A stretch of 64,000 nt of DNA from assembly GCF_001439805.1 (NCBI RefSeq), contig NZ_JYLK01000011.1, positions 62,001 through 126,000 on the forward strand. The letters are read 5' to 3'. Positions within the stretch are counted from its first letter, which is position 1. Every line of letters starts with the position of its first letter. The translations under genes and the position numbers were made by a program. The DNA comes from Pseudomonas trivialis (GTDB lineage Bacteria > Pseudomonadota > Gammaproteobacteria > Pseudomonadales > Pseudomonadaceae). The notes under the pieces are model-generated. The model ran no database searches and was not told the DNA's origin. It saw only the letters and a list, made by a program, of their open reading frames with translations. Below are positions 38,131 to 47,447 of this stretch, piece after piece.

Positions 38131-39312
38131 TTAGCCAGATGGTTCAGCAGATACGAGGTCTGCCCACTCCTGCATCATTTCTCGACGCTGCTCAAGGTAC
38201 GCGGCATGGTTGTAGACGTCTCGGATAAAACTGCTGTCAGCGTGGGCGAGTTGCCGCTCGATCCAGTCACGGTTGTAACCGCGCCCGTTCATCTCAGTGG
38301 AGAATAGATGCCTGAAGCCGTGGGGCGACTGCTTGCCGGTGAGCCCGCAGATATCCATGACGTTGTTCGCGTAGTTCGTGCCGATAGGCATTGTCGGATC
38401 ACTGCGGTTCGTGAACACATAGCGAAGGCCGCCAGTGATGGGTAGCATGCTTTTCAGCAGCTCAACGGCCTGGTCCGGCAGCGGCACGGCATGCTCACGT
38501 CGCGCCTTCATCTTTTGCGCCGGCGTTGTCCAGGTGGCTGCGTCCAGATCGATTTCCGACCATTCTGCGTGCCTGACCTCGCCCGGGCGTGATGCGGTGT
38601 AAATCATCAGCATGATTGCCGACCGCAACTGATGGCCTGACACACACTGTTGAATGGTGGCGATGGTCTTGGGTAGTTCGCTGAACGGCAAGAATGGATG
38701 CGGCCGGTTCTGCGCGCCTTTCTCGGTGACGGCGTGCATCTCAGCTGTAGGGTTCGATTCAATCAGTCCGGTGGCGATCGCATAGCTGAACACCTGGCCC
38801 ATCCTCTGCCTAACCTTCACCGCCGTGACTATAGAGCCGCGCTTTTCGATGCGCCGTATCAGGCCGATCACGTCGGCTCGCTTGATGGCGTCGATCTGCC
38901 GCCCGCCAAATGTTGGAAGCACATCCAGTTCCATCAAATTGCTGATGATCCGGTACGTTCCAGGCGATACGCTGGCCCTCCTGAATGCCAGCCACTCATC
39001 GTACACGCGGCGGAATGTCCGGCCGCCAGCCTCAATCAGTCCTGCCTTCTTCTCCTTCCTCGATTCGCGCGGGTCTACGCCGCGCGCGATGTCTTCCCGC
39101 GCCTCATCTCTGCGAGAGCGCGCTTCCTTCAGGCCCGTTTCCGGGTATGTTCCAAAAGAAATCCTTGCCTGTTTTCCAAGCCATGTGAACCGAAAGTGCC
39201 AGCTTTTGATTCCACTGTTCGCCACGTAAAGCGAAAGACCCAGGGAGTCGGGGAGGGTGTATGCCTTTTCCTTTGGCTTGGCCTGTCTGGCCGCCGTGTC
39301 CGTGAGTGCCAC
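38131..39312 (-). CDS. int: Tyrosine-type integrase (P4/DUF4102 type)
   Basis: A 393-residue protein with GTG start 39312 and AGAGGA upstream. The N-terminal DUF4102-type arm-binding domain (SLGLSLYVANSGIKSWHFRF ... ISFGTYPETGLKEARSRRDEAR) is followed by a SAM-like core domain. The catalytic domain has TASRPGEV (Arg I), a Lys in the beta-hairpin, HGFRHLFST (His-x-x-Arg), LAHADSS and the Tyr nucleophile in RDVYNHAAY. It marks the right end of the prophage. Confidence 0.95.
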   Translation of the reverse strand: MALTDTAARQAKPKEKAYTLPDSLGLSLYVANSGIKSWHFRFTWLGKQARISFGTYPETGLKEARSRRDEAREDIARGVDPRESRKEKKAGLIEAGGRTFRRVYDEWLAFRRASVSPGTYRIISNLMELDVLPTFGGRQIDAIKRADVIGLIRRIEKRGSIVTAVKVRQRMGQVFSYAIATGLIESNPTAEMHAVTEKGAQNRPHPFLPFSELPKTIATIQQCVSGHQLRSAIMLMIYTASRPGEVRHAEWSEIDLDAATWTTPAQKMKARREHAVPLPDQAVELLKSMLPITGGLRYVFTNRSDPTMPIGTNYANNVMDICGLTGKQSPHGFRHLFSTEMNGRGYNRDWIERQLAHADSSFIRDVYNHAAYLEQRREMMQEWADLVSAEPSG

Positions 39313-39359
39313 TAGTACATCCTCTCAAAACTATTTCCAATGTACTGGATGATGTACTA
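39313..39359. repeat. Inverted repeat TAGTACATC/GATGTACTA next to the integrase start
   Basis: TAGTACATC (39313-39321) and GATGTACTA (39351-39359) are perfect 9-bp inverted repeats 29 bases apart, with a further TGTACT at 39341. The first copy abuts the GTG start of int. They could be integrase arm sites or an operator for int autoregulation. Confidence 0.6.
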
Positions 39360-39584
39360 ACTAATTGCCACTGGGAAGGTATCGTGTGGTACGCGGTGAT
39401 ACTCAAATGCTTTTGTTTGTTGGGTTGTACGGAGGAAATTGGGAAGGGGTGGTTTCAGGCGGGAAGCTACCGTGGAATCTTTGAAGATTTCCACGGTATT
39501 TTCGGCTCGGTCAGGTATCTGGCAGGCGGCGAGTTTAACAGCTTGATCCCGCACTGCGCACACCGTCCCTCGTGCAGGCGCGTA
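39360..39584. other. Non-coding prophage/host junction with hairpin
   Basis: No gene is seen. A perfect 10-bp stem TACCGTGGAA/TTCCACGGTA (39468-39477 with 39489-39498) followed by TTTT may terminate transcription from either side. The right attachment site is expected between the integrase and this region, but its core cannot be named because the left prophage end is outside the window. Confidence 0.5.
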
Positions 39585-40664
39585 TTAGAGCGCCGACAGC
39601 CGCTCGCCCAACCCGCCGTTGTCCGCCAATTCCAGAAACTCATCCCCCAGCCGCTGGCTCTCGCTCATCGCGGTTTGCCAGTATTTGTGGCGGCTGGCGT
39701 CATCTCCCATGAAGCGCTTGAAATCGCTGCGGTCCGGCAGTTTGCCGTGGGGCAGGCGAGCGAGGTAGTCCTTCGAGGGGGCCAGCAGTAACACATCCTG
39801 CAAACCTTGTTGACTGCTGCGGCGCCATGGCAGGCCCTTGTCGAACCAGCCGGGAATGACCCGGTCGGTGAAGTGCGGGTACAGCACGATGTCATCGCCG
39901 TGGTAGGGCAGGTCCAGGTGGTAATCCAGCAGGCCGCCGTCACGGTAGGTGCCCGCACCGGCGCCGGGCAGGTCGCGCACGCCTTGCATCACCATGGGGA
40001 TTGAGCCAGAGGCGAGCAGGGCCTGGCGCAGGTTGCCCACGTCCAGCTCAATGAAGCGCGACGGGAAGTCCTGCAACGGATGCACTGGCGGCGCCTGGCG
40101 CGGGTCATGGATGATCAGCCGCTCGAAATGCCGCGACAGCCGTGCGCGGGCGCGCAGGTTGTCGGCAATCACCGACGACAGGCCCAGGCCCAGCCGTCCG
40201 CGGTGGTCATCGGCGAGCAGGCCGTGACTCTTGACCACCATGATGTTCAGCCGATAGTCGGGGTTGTCCAGCACCTGTGCATCGCGGCCGGCCAGCAGGT
40301 CGTCGAGCATGCGCTGGCAACTGCGGGTGACCTCGGCCATGGTCACGCCTTTGGCAAAGCGTTGTTCGTTATACAGGCGGCCGAGGTCGAGCAGGCCTTG
40401 CACGGGGTCGGGCAGGCATGCACTGGCAAACCGCCAGGAACCGATGGATGCGCCGATCAATGCGCGCTCCCGGGGGGCACGGCGCAGCCAGTCGCCGAAC
40501 AGCGCCAAGTCCAGGCCCTGAATGCCCAATGCTTTGGGACCGCCGGCCGCGCCCGGCAGGATACCGACCTCGGCAGGATCGAGGCCTTGCTCACGAATAC
40601 GGGTGAACGCGCGTTTGCCGGCCTTGAGGGTCAGGGCGGGAAACTTGACATGAATAGCGGCCAT
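39585..40664 (-). CDS. Patatin-like phospholipase family protein
   Basis: A 359-residue protein. GAAGGPKALG (oxyanion loop, residues 38-47), GASIGSW with nucleophile Ser73 and YRDGGLLDY with the catalytic Asp give the patatin Ser-Asp dyad. No signal peptide, so cytoplasmic or secreted by another route. It is the first clear host gene after the prophage and divergent from the PepSY operon. Substrate unknown. Confidence 0.88.
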   Translation of the reverse strand: MAAIHVKFPALTLKAGKRAFTRIREQGLDPAEVGILPGAAGGPKALGIQGLDLALFGDWLRRAPRERALIGASIGSWRFASACLPDPVQGLLDLGRLYNEQRFAKGVTMAEVTRSCQRMLDDLLAGRDAQVLDNPDYRLNIMVVKSHGLLADDHRGRLGLGLSSVIADNLRARARLSRHFERLIIHDPRQAPPVHPLQDFPSRFIELDVGNLRQALLASGSIPMVMQGVRDLPGAGAGTYRDGGLLDYHLDLPYHGDDIVLYPHFTDRVIPGWFDKGLPWRRSSQQGLQDVLLLAPSKDYLARLPHGKLPDRSDFKRFMGDDASRHKYWQTAMSESQRLGDEFLELADNGGLGERLSAL

Positions 40665-40852
40665 ACACGTCTCAAACTGAAGGAGCGAGTTCGCTCAAGA
40701 AAACGTCAACCATAACGCGTGTATCCGGAATAAACAGAGTGCCAAGAAGAATTTTCTGATGGAAAATTGCCATGGTGGCAATTCAGTTTGAGTTAAGTTG
40801 CAGCGCGTACCGTCGCAGATGTAGGAAAAACATCCTGAAACGGAGACTCATC

Positions 40853-41155
40853 ATGAAGCGCCTCACAGCGCTGGTCGCTGCCGGTATCATCGCTGCGTTT
40901 GCGGTGCAGGCGTGGGCAGTGAACCCCGACAAACCACTGAGTGTGCCCGGCGCTGTTACCATTGTCGCCTTCGATCAGCTAGAGGCCACGGCGCTGGCTT
41001 TGCACCCGGGGTCGACGCTGCTGGACACCGACCTGGACGAGCACTATGGCCGCTACATCTATGAGGTCGAGCTCGAGGATGTTCATGGCGTCGAATGGGA
41101 CGTTGAACTGGACGCGCTTTCCGGGCACGTTCTCAAGAATCATCAGGATACGTAA
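40853..41155 (+). CDS. PepSY-domain periplasmic protein 1
   Basis: A 100-residue protein; ATG 40853 follows CGGAG. Signal peptide MKRLTALVAAGIIAAFAVQAWA, then a PepSY domain (DQLEATALALHPGSTLLDTDLDEHYGRYIYEVELEDVHGVEWDVELDALSGHVL). First gene of a four-gene coupled operon with a two-component system. PepSY proteins in such operons are thought to modulate sensor kinases or peptidases. Confidence 0.88.
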   Translation: MKRLTALVAAGIIAAFAVQAWAVNPDKPLSVPGAVTIVAFDQLEATALALHPGSTLLDTDLDEHYGRYIYEVELEDVHGVEWDVELDALSGHVLKNHQDT

Positions 41156-41466
41156 TGACGCTATATCGACGCGCCGCGAGTCTGGCTGTGCTGGTGCTCC
41201 TGGCCTTTTGCTCAAGCCTGGCCGCGCGCGACCTCAACCAGGACGAAGCCCTGGCACTGCGCCAGCAGGGAGTGATCCTGCCGCTGGAGCAACTGCTGCA
41301 GCAGGCCATGGCGCGGCATCCCGGGGCCAGGCTGCTGGAAGCGGAGCTTGAGAAAAAGCACGGCGAGTACGCTTATGAGGTCGAACTGGTGACGACAGAA
41401 GGCGTGGTGCGCGAGATCAAACTCGACGCCACCACCGGCGTGCTGATCAAAGATAAGGAAGACTGA
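41155..41466 (+). CDS. PepSY-domain periplasmic protein 2
   Basis: A 103-residue protein starting at TAATG overlap. Signal peptide YRRAASLAVLVLLAFCSSLAA, then a PepSY domain (LEQLLQQAMARHPGARLLEAELEKKHGEYAYEVELVTTEGVVREIKLDATTGVLIK). Clearly a paralogue of the previous gene. TGATG overlap with the response regulator. Confidence 0.88.
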   Translation: MTLYRRAASLAVLVLLAFCSSLAARDLNQDEALALRQQGVILPLEQLLQQAMARHPGARLLEAELEKKHGEYAYEVELVTTEGVVREIKLDATTGVLIKDKED

Positions 41467-42134
41467 TGCGCCTGCTACTGGTGGAAGACAACGTACCGCT
41501 GGCCGACGAACTGCTGGCCGGCCTGCAGCGTCAGGGTTACGCGGTCGATTGGCTGGCCGATGGGCGCGACGCCGTGTATCAGGGCCGCAGCGAACCTTAC
41601 GACCTGATCATCCTCGACCTTGGCCTGCCGGGCCTGCCCGGACTCGACGTCTTGGCGCAATGGCGCGCGGCGGCGCTGGCCACCCCGGTGCTGATTCTCA
41701 CTGCCCGTGACTCCTGGGCCGAACGCATCGAAGGGCTCAAGGCCGGCGCCGACGATTACCTGAGCAAGCCCTTTCACCCTGAAGAATTGCACCTGCGCAT
41801 CCAGGCGCTGTTGCGTCGCTCCCATGGGCACGCGAACCAGCCGACCCTGCAGGCAGCCGGTCTTCATCTGGACGAAGGCCGCCAGTGCGTACTGCGCGAC
41901 GGTGAGGAAATCCAGCTGACTGCCGCGGAATTCCGTCTGCTGCGCTACTTCATGCTGCACCCCGAACAGATCCTGTCGAAAAGCCACCTGGCCGAGCATC
42001 TGTACGACGGCGAAACCGAGCGCGACTCCAACGTGCTGGAAGTGCACGTCAACCACCTGCGACGCAAACTGGGACGCAGCGTGATCGAAACCCGGCGCGG
42101 CCAGGGTTACCGGTTTGGCGCCAGCCCTGCATGA
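41466..42134 (+). CDS. OmpR-family response regulator
   Basis: A 222-residue protein. The receiver domain has E7/D8, phospho-acceptor Asp51 (IILDLGLPG), T79 and K101. The C-terminal winged helix (EFRLLRYFMLHPEQILSKSHLAEHLYDGETERDSNVLEVHVNHLRRKLG) is the OmpR/PhoB DNA-binding domain. It resembles QseB/PmrA-type regulators. Coupled to its kinase by ATGA overlap. Confidence 0.93.
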   Translation: MRLLLVEDNVPLADELLAGLQRQGYAVDWLADGRDAVYQGRSEPYDLIILDLGLPGLPGLDVLAQWRAAALATPVLILTARDSWAERIEGLKAGADDYLSKPFHPEELHLRIQALLRRSHGHANQPTLQAAGLHLDEGRQCVLRDGEEIQLTAAEFRLLRYFMLHPEQILSKSHLAEHLYDGETERDSNVLEVHVNHLRRKLGRSVIETRRGQGYRFGASPA

Positions 42135-43450
42135 GGTCGATCCAGCGGCGCCTGAGCCTGGGGTTGATCAGCGTGATGGTGATCGTCGGCGTGGTGCTGG
42201 CGCAAACCAGCCTGTGGTTGTTCGAAGCTGGATTGCAGCGCTATCTGGAAGCCGGCCTGCGCAACGACAGCGAGAACCTGCTGGTGGCGCTGGTGCGCGG
42301 GCCGGGCGGCGTGCAACTCGATGAACAACGCTTGTCGCCGGCCTATCAGCGGCCCTTTTCGGGGCATTATTTCCGTATCGATTTTGCCGACACCCACTGG
42401 CGCTCCCGTTCACTGTGGGATCAGGAGCTGCCCAGGCTGCCCGAGACCGGTCTCAAGGGCAATCTGCAGCTGGGGCCGGAAGGCCAGCAACTGCTGGTGT
42501 TGCGTTCGGATTACAAACGCTTTGGCCAGTCGATTTCCATCAGCGTGGCCCAGGACTACACGCCGGTGCGCGAAAGCTTTCGCCTGATGCGTCAGATTGG
42601 TCTGGTGATGGGGCTGGCGGCCTTGTTGCTGGTGCTGGTGCTGCAGCGGGTCACGGTGCGTCGCGCCTTGCGGCCGCTGGAAACCGCGCGCAACCAGATC
42701 GCCCAGTTGCAACAGGGCCAGCGTTCGCAACTGGACACCCAGGTGCCGCTGGAGCTGGAGCCGCTGGTGGCGCAGATCAACCACCTGCTGGCCCACACCG
42801 AAGACAGCCTCAAGCGTTCACGCAATGCGTTGGGCAACCTTGGCCACGCGCTGAAGACGCCGTTGGCCGTGATGCTGAGTGCGGCGTCCAGCGAGGCGCT
42901 CAAGGGGCACCCGCAGTTAAGCAAACTGCTGCGTGATCAGCTGGAGCAGGTGCAACAGCGCCTTAATCGTGAACTCAACCGCGCTCGGCTGGCCGGCGAG
43001 ACCCTGCCGGGGGCGTTGTTTGACTGTGAGCAGGAGCTGCCGGGCTTGCTCGCCACCTTGAGCATGATCCACGGCGAACACCTGGACCTGAGCTACCACG
43101 TCGTTCCTGGCCTGCAGCTGCCATGGGACCGCGAAGACCTGCTGGAGCTGCTCGGCAACCTGTTGGACAACGCCTGCAAGTGGGCGGATGCCGACGTGCG
43201 GCTGACGATCAGCGAGACCGAAAAGAGTTACCTGCTGGCCGTGGAAGATGACGGTCCGGGCATTCCCGAAGACCAACGCCAGCAAGTGCTGAGCCGTGGT
43301 ACGCGTCTGGACGAGCAGATTGACGGCCACGGCCTGGGATTGGGCATCGTGCGCGATATCGCCGAGGTGTGGGGCGGGGTGTTGCAGTTGCAGGAATCCG
43401 AATTGGGTGGCCTGAAGGTATTGATCGAGCTGCCCAAGCGCCATTCCTGA
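42131..43450 (+). CDS. Sensor histidine kinase
   Basis: A 439-residue protein. Membrane helices are at ~10-32 and ~155-173, bounding a ~120-residue periplasmic sensor. A HAMP-like linker follows. The H-box is NLGHALKTPLAVM with phospho-His239, then N-box NLLDNACKWA and G-boxes DDGPGIP and GHGLGLGI. Partner of the upstream regulator. The signal is unknown, but PepSY proteins in the operon suggest envelope or metal sensing. Confidence 0.93.
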   Translation: MRSIQRRLSLGLISVMVIVGVVLAQTSLWLFEAGLQRYLEAGLRNDSENLLVALVRGPGGVQLDEQRLSPAYQRPFSGHYFRIDFADTHWRSRSLWDQELPRLPETGLKGNLQLGPEGQQLLVLRSDYKRFGQSISISVAQDYTPVRESFRLMRQIGLVMGLAALLLVLVLQRVTVRRALRPLETARNQIAQLQQGQRSQLDTQVPLELEPLVAQINHLLAHTEDSLKRSRNALGNLGHALKTPLAVMLSAASSEALKGHPQLSKLLRDQLEQVQQRLNRELNRARLAGETLPGALFDCEQELPGLLATLSMIHGEHLDLSYHVVPGLQLPWDREDLLELLGNLLDNACKWADADVRLTISETEKSYLLAVEDDGPGIPEDQRQQVLSRGTRLDEQIDGHGLGLGIVRDIAEVWGGVLQLQESELGGLKVLIELPKRHS

Positions 43451-43546
43451 GTTGCAAAAAACCAAGGTGCGGGGGAAGCGCTCAAGCTGAAGTAATGACT
43501 GCGTACGCGCTATCAGGCAATCCCATCCCTGAGGCGAGCAGGCTTG

Positions 43547-43682
43547 TTGTGGCGAGCGGGCTTGCCCCGCGTTGGGCTGCGCAGCAGCCCCAAAACCATG
43601 CTCTGCGCAGTGTCAGGTATACCGCGTTTTCTTGATTGGGGGCGCTTCGCACCCCAACGCGGGGCAAGCCCGCTCGCCACAA
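43547..43682. repeat. REPIN element A (inverted REP doublet)
   Basis: The arm TTGTGGCGAGCGGGCTTGCC...GTTGGG (43547-43576) is repeated inverted at 43653-43682 around a ~75-bp centre with smaller hairpins (GGGCTGCGCAGCAGCCC; GGGGGCGCTTCGCACCCC). This is the structure of P. fluorescens REPINs, moved by RAYT transposases. The gene-free interval 43451-43739 consists mainly of this element. Confidence 0.9.
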
Positions 43683-43739
43683 CAAGCCGCTCGCCACGGA
43701 GGCTGCTGGTGCAGCCGCCACAATGGATCTTCCTGAGGC

Positions 43740-43848
43740 TTACACCCTGAACTGATCCATCAACCCCTGCTGCTGATTGGCCAGGCTGTTCAATGCCTGG
43801 CTCACCCGGGCCGACTCATTGGCCTGCTCCGACAGGGATTCGGTCACG
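43740..43848 (-). pseudogene. Out-of-frame C-terminal tail of the chemotaxis receptor
   Basis: Minus-strand frame encoding VTESLSEQANESARVSQALN...QQQGLMDQFRV and stop, the usual end of Pseudomonas chemotaxis receptors. It is out of frame with the upstream gene because of one extra base near 43849. It is therefore not translated unless the base is a sequencing error. Confidence 0.8.
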
Positions 43849-45891
43849 ATCCCGGATCGTCGCCACGTTACTGTTGATCTCCTCGGCCACCGCGCTTTGT
43901 TCTTCCGCCGCGCTGGCGATCTGCAGGTTCATGTCGCTGATCACCGTGACCGCCTCGCCAATCTGACGCAACGCGGTCACCGCCTGGCCGACCTGTTCGA
44001 CGCTGCCCTGGGCCTGGCGATAGCTGTTGCCCATGGCGCCCACCACGGTTTCAGTCCCGTCTTGCAACTGTTCGATCACCCGCCGGGTTTCTTCCACCGA
44101 CTCCTGAGTTCGCCGCGCCAGGTTGCGCACTTCGTCGGCCACCACCGCAAAGCCGCGACCGGCCTCACCGGCGCGGGCGGCCTCGATGGCGGCGTTCAGC
44201 GCCAGCAGGTTGGTCTGCTCGGCAATGGCGCGAATCACTTCCAGCACCGAGCCGATTTTTTCGCTGTTGACGGCCAGGCCTTCGACCTGAGCCATGGCGG
44301 TGCTCATATCAGCGGCAAGTTCGCCGATATTGCGCGTGGTGCGGTCAATCACCGTCAGGCCTTCGCGGGTCGCCTGGTCGGCATTGCGTGCGGCCTGGGC
44401 GGCCTGGGCGGCACTGCGGGCCACGTCCTGCGCGGTGGCGCTCATTTCATGGGAGGCGGTGGCCACTTGGTCGACCTGGCGATACTGCTGTTCCATGCCG
44501 GCGCTGGTCTGGGTGGCAATCGCGGCGGACTGGTCGGCGGTGCCGCGAGCGTCCTGCACCGAGCGTTTGACCTCGGCAATAATCGGTTGCAGCTTGTCGA
44601 GGAAACGGTTGAACCAGCCGGCCAGTTGCCCCAGCTCATCCTGTTTGGCGTAGGCCAGGCGGCGGGTCAGGTCGCCTTCGCCGCTGGCGATGTCTTCCAG
44701 CATGTGTGCCACGCCGAGGATCGGTCGCGTCACGCTGCGAGCCATCAGCCACACCAGGGTCAGGCCGAGTACGGCGGCCAGCAGGCCCAGGCTCAACTCC
44801 AGCCAGGTGCCGCGGGTGTTGTCGGCATCCAGTTGTGCTTTCAGCGCTTCGGCCGGCCCCATCAGGACTTTTTCCGGCACATCCAGCAACACGCCCCAGG
44901 GTTTGCCGTCTGGAATGGGGGTAAACGGCGCGAGCACTTTCAATTGATGGTCGGCGCGCAGGCTCTGCACCCGGCTGCTACCGGCGAGTGCGCTGATCAA
45001 CTGCGCGCCGCTGGTGCGGTCGACCTGGTCCAGGCGTTGGCTGAGCTTGCTCGCATCCGCGCTGTAGCCGGCGAGCAAACCGGTAGGGCTGAGAATGCTG
45101 ACCTGGGTCTGGCCGTCATACAATTTCTGGCTGGCCTGCTGGCTCACCGCTTGCAGGTTGTTGAGGTTGATGTCCACCGACAGTGAAGCGACAACCTTGC
45201 CATCGACTATCAGTGGAAACACGATGCTGGTCATCAACACGTTCTGCCCGTCGATCACATAAAAATACGGTTCGATCACACAGGGTTTGAGGGTGGCGCG
45301 TGGGCACGTGAACCAGGCGTTGGCTTTCTCGCCACTGGGGCCGACGGACACGTCGGCCATGTCGCTTTCAGGCAGCGCCATCGAGGTGATCTTGCCAGGT
45401 GTCGGTTGCGACCAGTACAGCGCGAAACGTCCCTTTTCATTGCTGCCCAGCTCGGTCTGGTTGGCGAACAGCTCATCCTTGCCGTCCAGTGCATTGCTTT
45501 CGAACACGAGGGACAGGCCGAGCAGGTCGGGGTTGGCCTGCAATGCGGCCTTGACCTGGCGGGTCAGGTCTTCGCGGGTGTCGAAGGCGTCGAGAAAACG
45601 TTTTTCGGCCTGTTCACGCAGGAACAATACCTGACGGGAAAAACCGTGGCCGTACTGGTAGGCGTCCATGAACTGGCGGCGAATGCTCAATGCCTGCCCT
45701 TCACCCTGAGCTTCGATGCGAGCCTGGGCCGCCTCATCGAGCATTTGCATGCTGGCCGCCTTGACCTGTGCCGAACTGTGTTCCATGCGATACAGCGACA
45801 GGCCGACGAGCAGGGTGACGATGCCCAGCAGGCACAAACCGGCGAGCAGGGTGATTTTCCATTGAATGGACAGCTGTGGAAGGGACATCAA
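43816..45891 (-). CDS. Methyl-accepting chemotaxis protein, C-terminally frameshifted
   Basis: 691 residues as it stands. First membrane helix at ~10-30, then a large periplasmic dCache-like sensor (DLLGLSLVFESNALDG ... YFYVIDGQNVLMTSIVFPLIVDGKVVASLSVDI), second helix ~360-380 (LSLGLLAAVLGLTLVWLMA), HAMP and the signalling domain with the hairpin tip EQTNLLALNAAIEAARAGEAGRGFAVVADEVRNLA. After NVATIRD the frame shifts to RDRIPVGAGQ and stops, where a VTESLSEQ continuation is expected. The signalling tip is intact, so partial function is possible. Confidence 0.88.
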   Translation of the reverse strand: MMSLPQLSIQWKITLLAGLCLLGIVTLLVGLSLYRMEHSSAQVKAASMQMLDEAAQARIEAQGEGQALSIRRQFMDAYQYGHGFSRQVLFLREQAEKRFLDAFDTREDLTRQVKAALQANPDLLGLSLVFESNALDGKDELFANQTELGSNEKGRFALYWSQPTPGKITSMALPESDMADVSVGPSGEKANAWFTCPRATLKPCVIEPYFYVIDGQNVLMTSIVFPLIVDGKVVASLSVDINLNNLQAVSQQASQKLYDGQTQVSILSPTGLLAGYSADASKLSQRLDQVDRTSGAQLISALAGSSRVQSLRADHQLKVLAPFTPIPDGKPWGVLLDVPEKVLMGPAEALKAQLDADNTRGTWLELSLGLLAAVLGLTLVWLMARSVTRPILGVAHMLEDIASGEGDLTRRLAYAKQDELGQLAGWFNRFLDKLQPIIAEVKRSVQDARGTADQSAAIATQTSAGMEQQYRQVDQVATASHEMSATAQDVARSAAQAAQAARNADQATREGLTVIDRTTRNIGELAADMSTAMAQVEGLAVNSEKIGSVLEVIRAIAEQTNLLALNAAIEAARAGEAGRGFAVVADEVRNLARRTQESVEETRRVIEQLQDGTETVVGAMGNSYRQAQGSVEQVGQAVTALRQIGEAVTVISDMNLQIASAAEEQSAVAEEINSNVATIRDRDRIPVGAGQ

Positions 45892-46124
45892 AACGCATCC
45901 TTAACCTGAAGGCACAGAGAACTACTGTGTCGGCTGCGGCTGAAGGTTCTTTATTCAACTGATCAATTAAAACCTGAAAGCGGCGCCGTTTTTTGACATG
46001 TCGCCCCGCCTGCTGCAAAGTGCGCGCCCTCTAACAAGACCTCCTTGACGCTGTTCGCCGGCCGCCCTGTTCATTGGCTGCGCGCGGGCATGCCCGTCTT
46101 TTTATGTATCTGCTTGAGGTAACC

Positions 46125-47447
46125 ATGATTAACGCAGTCATCGCCGCGGTCGGTACCATGCTGGTGCTCAGCCTGTCCCGCGTGCATGTGGTCATCGCCA
46201 TCATTATTGGCGCCCTCGTGGGGGGCTTGACCGGTGGCCTGGGCATCGAGGCCACGCTCCAGGCGTTCAACGGCGGCTTGGGGGGCGGTGCGACCGTGGC
46301 CTTGTCCTACGCCTTGCTCGGCGCTTTCGCGGTGGCGATTGCCAAGTCCGGCCTGGCCCATGCGTTGGCGGACAAAGCGCTGATGCTGGTCGATCGCCAG
46401 GAAACCACCGGTGGCAATCACGTCAAGTGGCTGTTGATCGGCCTGCTGTGGGTGGTGGCGATTGCCTCGCAGAACATCCTGCCGATCCATATCGCGTTCA
46501 TCCCGTTGCTGGTGCCGCCGCTGCTGTACGTGCTGACCAAGCTGCAACTGGACCGCCGCCTGATCGCCTGTGTGATGACCTTCGGCCTGATCACGCCGTA
46601 CATGTTCCTGCCGGTGGGCTTTGGCAATATCTTTCTCAACCAGATCCTGCTGGCCAACGTGGCCAGGAGCGGCGTGGACGTAAGCCAGGTCAACGTCACC
46701 CACGCCATGGGCCTGCCGGCGCTGGGCATGGTGGTCGGCCTGCTGGTGGCGGTGTTTGTCAGCTACCGCAAAAAGCGTGTGTACGACCTCGAGAAAATCG
46801 AGCGCGTCGAGCAGGTGGCCGTGCAATACAACCCGCTCACCCTGCTGGTGGCCGGGCTGGCGATTGCCTCGGCGTTCATCATTCAGTTGTGGCTGGACTC
46901 GATGATCATCGGCGCGTTGACCGGGTTCCTGATTTTCTCGGTATCGGGCATCGTGCGCTGGCGCGAAACCGATGATCTGTTCACCGAAGGCATGAAAATG
47001 ATGGCGATGATCGGCTTCATCATGATCGCCTCGTCCGGCTTTGCCGAAGTGCTCAAGGCCACCGGCGATGTGCGCTCGCTGGTGGAAACCTCGGCGGCGT
47101 TCATCGGCCACAGCCGTGGGGTGGGAGCGTTGTTGATGCTGCTGGTGGGCCTGCTGGTGACCATGGGCATCGGCTCGTCGTTTTCCACGGTGCCGATTCT
47201 CGCGGCGATCTTCGTGCCGCTGTGTGTGCAATTGGGCTTCAGCCCGCTGGCCATCGTGTGTATCGTCGGCACGGCCGGCGCGCTGGGCGACGCCGGTTCG
47301 CCTGCCTCCGACTCCACCCTCGGCCCGACCTCCGGCCTGAACATCGACGGCCAGCATCACCATATCTGGGACACCGTGGTGCCGACCTTTCTGCACTACA
47401 ACATCCCGTTGCTGGCCTTCGGCTGGATCGCCGCCATGACCCTTTGA
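46125..47447 (+). CDS. Na+/H+ antiporter family (NhaC/GntP-like) permease
   Basis: A 440-residue protein; ATG 46125 has TGAGG upstream. Eleven or so hydrophobic helices; conserved parts include SQNILPIHIAFIPLLVPPLL, GLITPYMFLPVGFGNIFLNQILL and GAGALLMLL-like helices ending GALGDAGSPASDSTLGPTSGLNIDGQHHHIWDTVVPTFLHYN. This matches the predicted Na+/H+ antiporter family COG2056-type. The real substrate is not proven. A small hairpin plus T5 (46085-46103) precedes the ribosome site. Confidence 0.82.
   Translation: MINAVIAAVGTMLVLSLSRVHVVIAIIIGALVGGLTGGLGIEATLQAFNGGLGGGATVALSYALLGAFAVAIAKSGLAHALADKALMLVDRQETTGGNHVKWLLIGLLWVVAIASQNILPIHIAFIPLLVPPLLYVLTKLQLDRRLIACVMTFGLITPYMFLPVGFGNIFLNQILLANVARSGVDVSQVNVTHAMGLPALGMVVGLLVAVFVSYRKKRVYDLEKIERVEQVAVQYNPLTLLVAGLAIASAFIIQLWLDSMIIGALTGFLIFSVSGIVRWRETDDLFTEGMKMMAMIGFIMIASSGFAEVLKATGDVRSLVETSAAFIGHSRGVGALLMLLVGLLVTMGIGSSFSTVPILAAIFVPLCVQLGFSPLAIVCIVGTAGALGDAGSPASDSTLGPTSGLNIDGQHHHIWDTVVPTFLHYNIPLLAFGWIAAMTL

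Noticed and set aside
38131..39312. Restriction of the prophage to a defective remnant
   Set aside because: Repressor, replication, packaging, head, complete M-L-K-I-J tail set, endolysin, spanins and integrase are all present and open; only the left end is unseen.
43369..43750. Short frames on both strands encoding GLAPRWAAQQP-type peptides
   Set aside because: They are translations of REPIN element A; the same peptide appears from element B at 57808-58011.
43777..45186. 469-codon forward frame opposite the chemotaxis receptor
   Set aside because: Antisense to a clear receptor coding sequence and made of Gly/His/Ala/Gln-rich complement-type sequence.
46065..46124. Possible riboswitch before the permease gene
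   Set aside because: Only a short GGGC/GCCC hairpin and a T5 run are visible; no conserved riboswitch core could be recognised.
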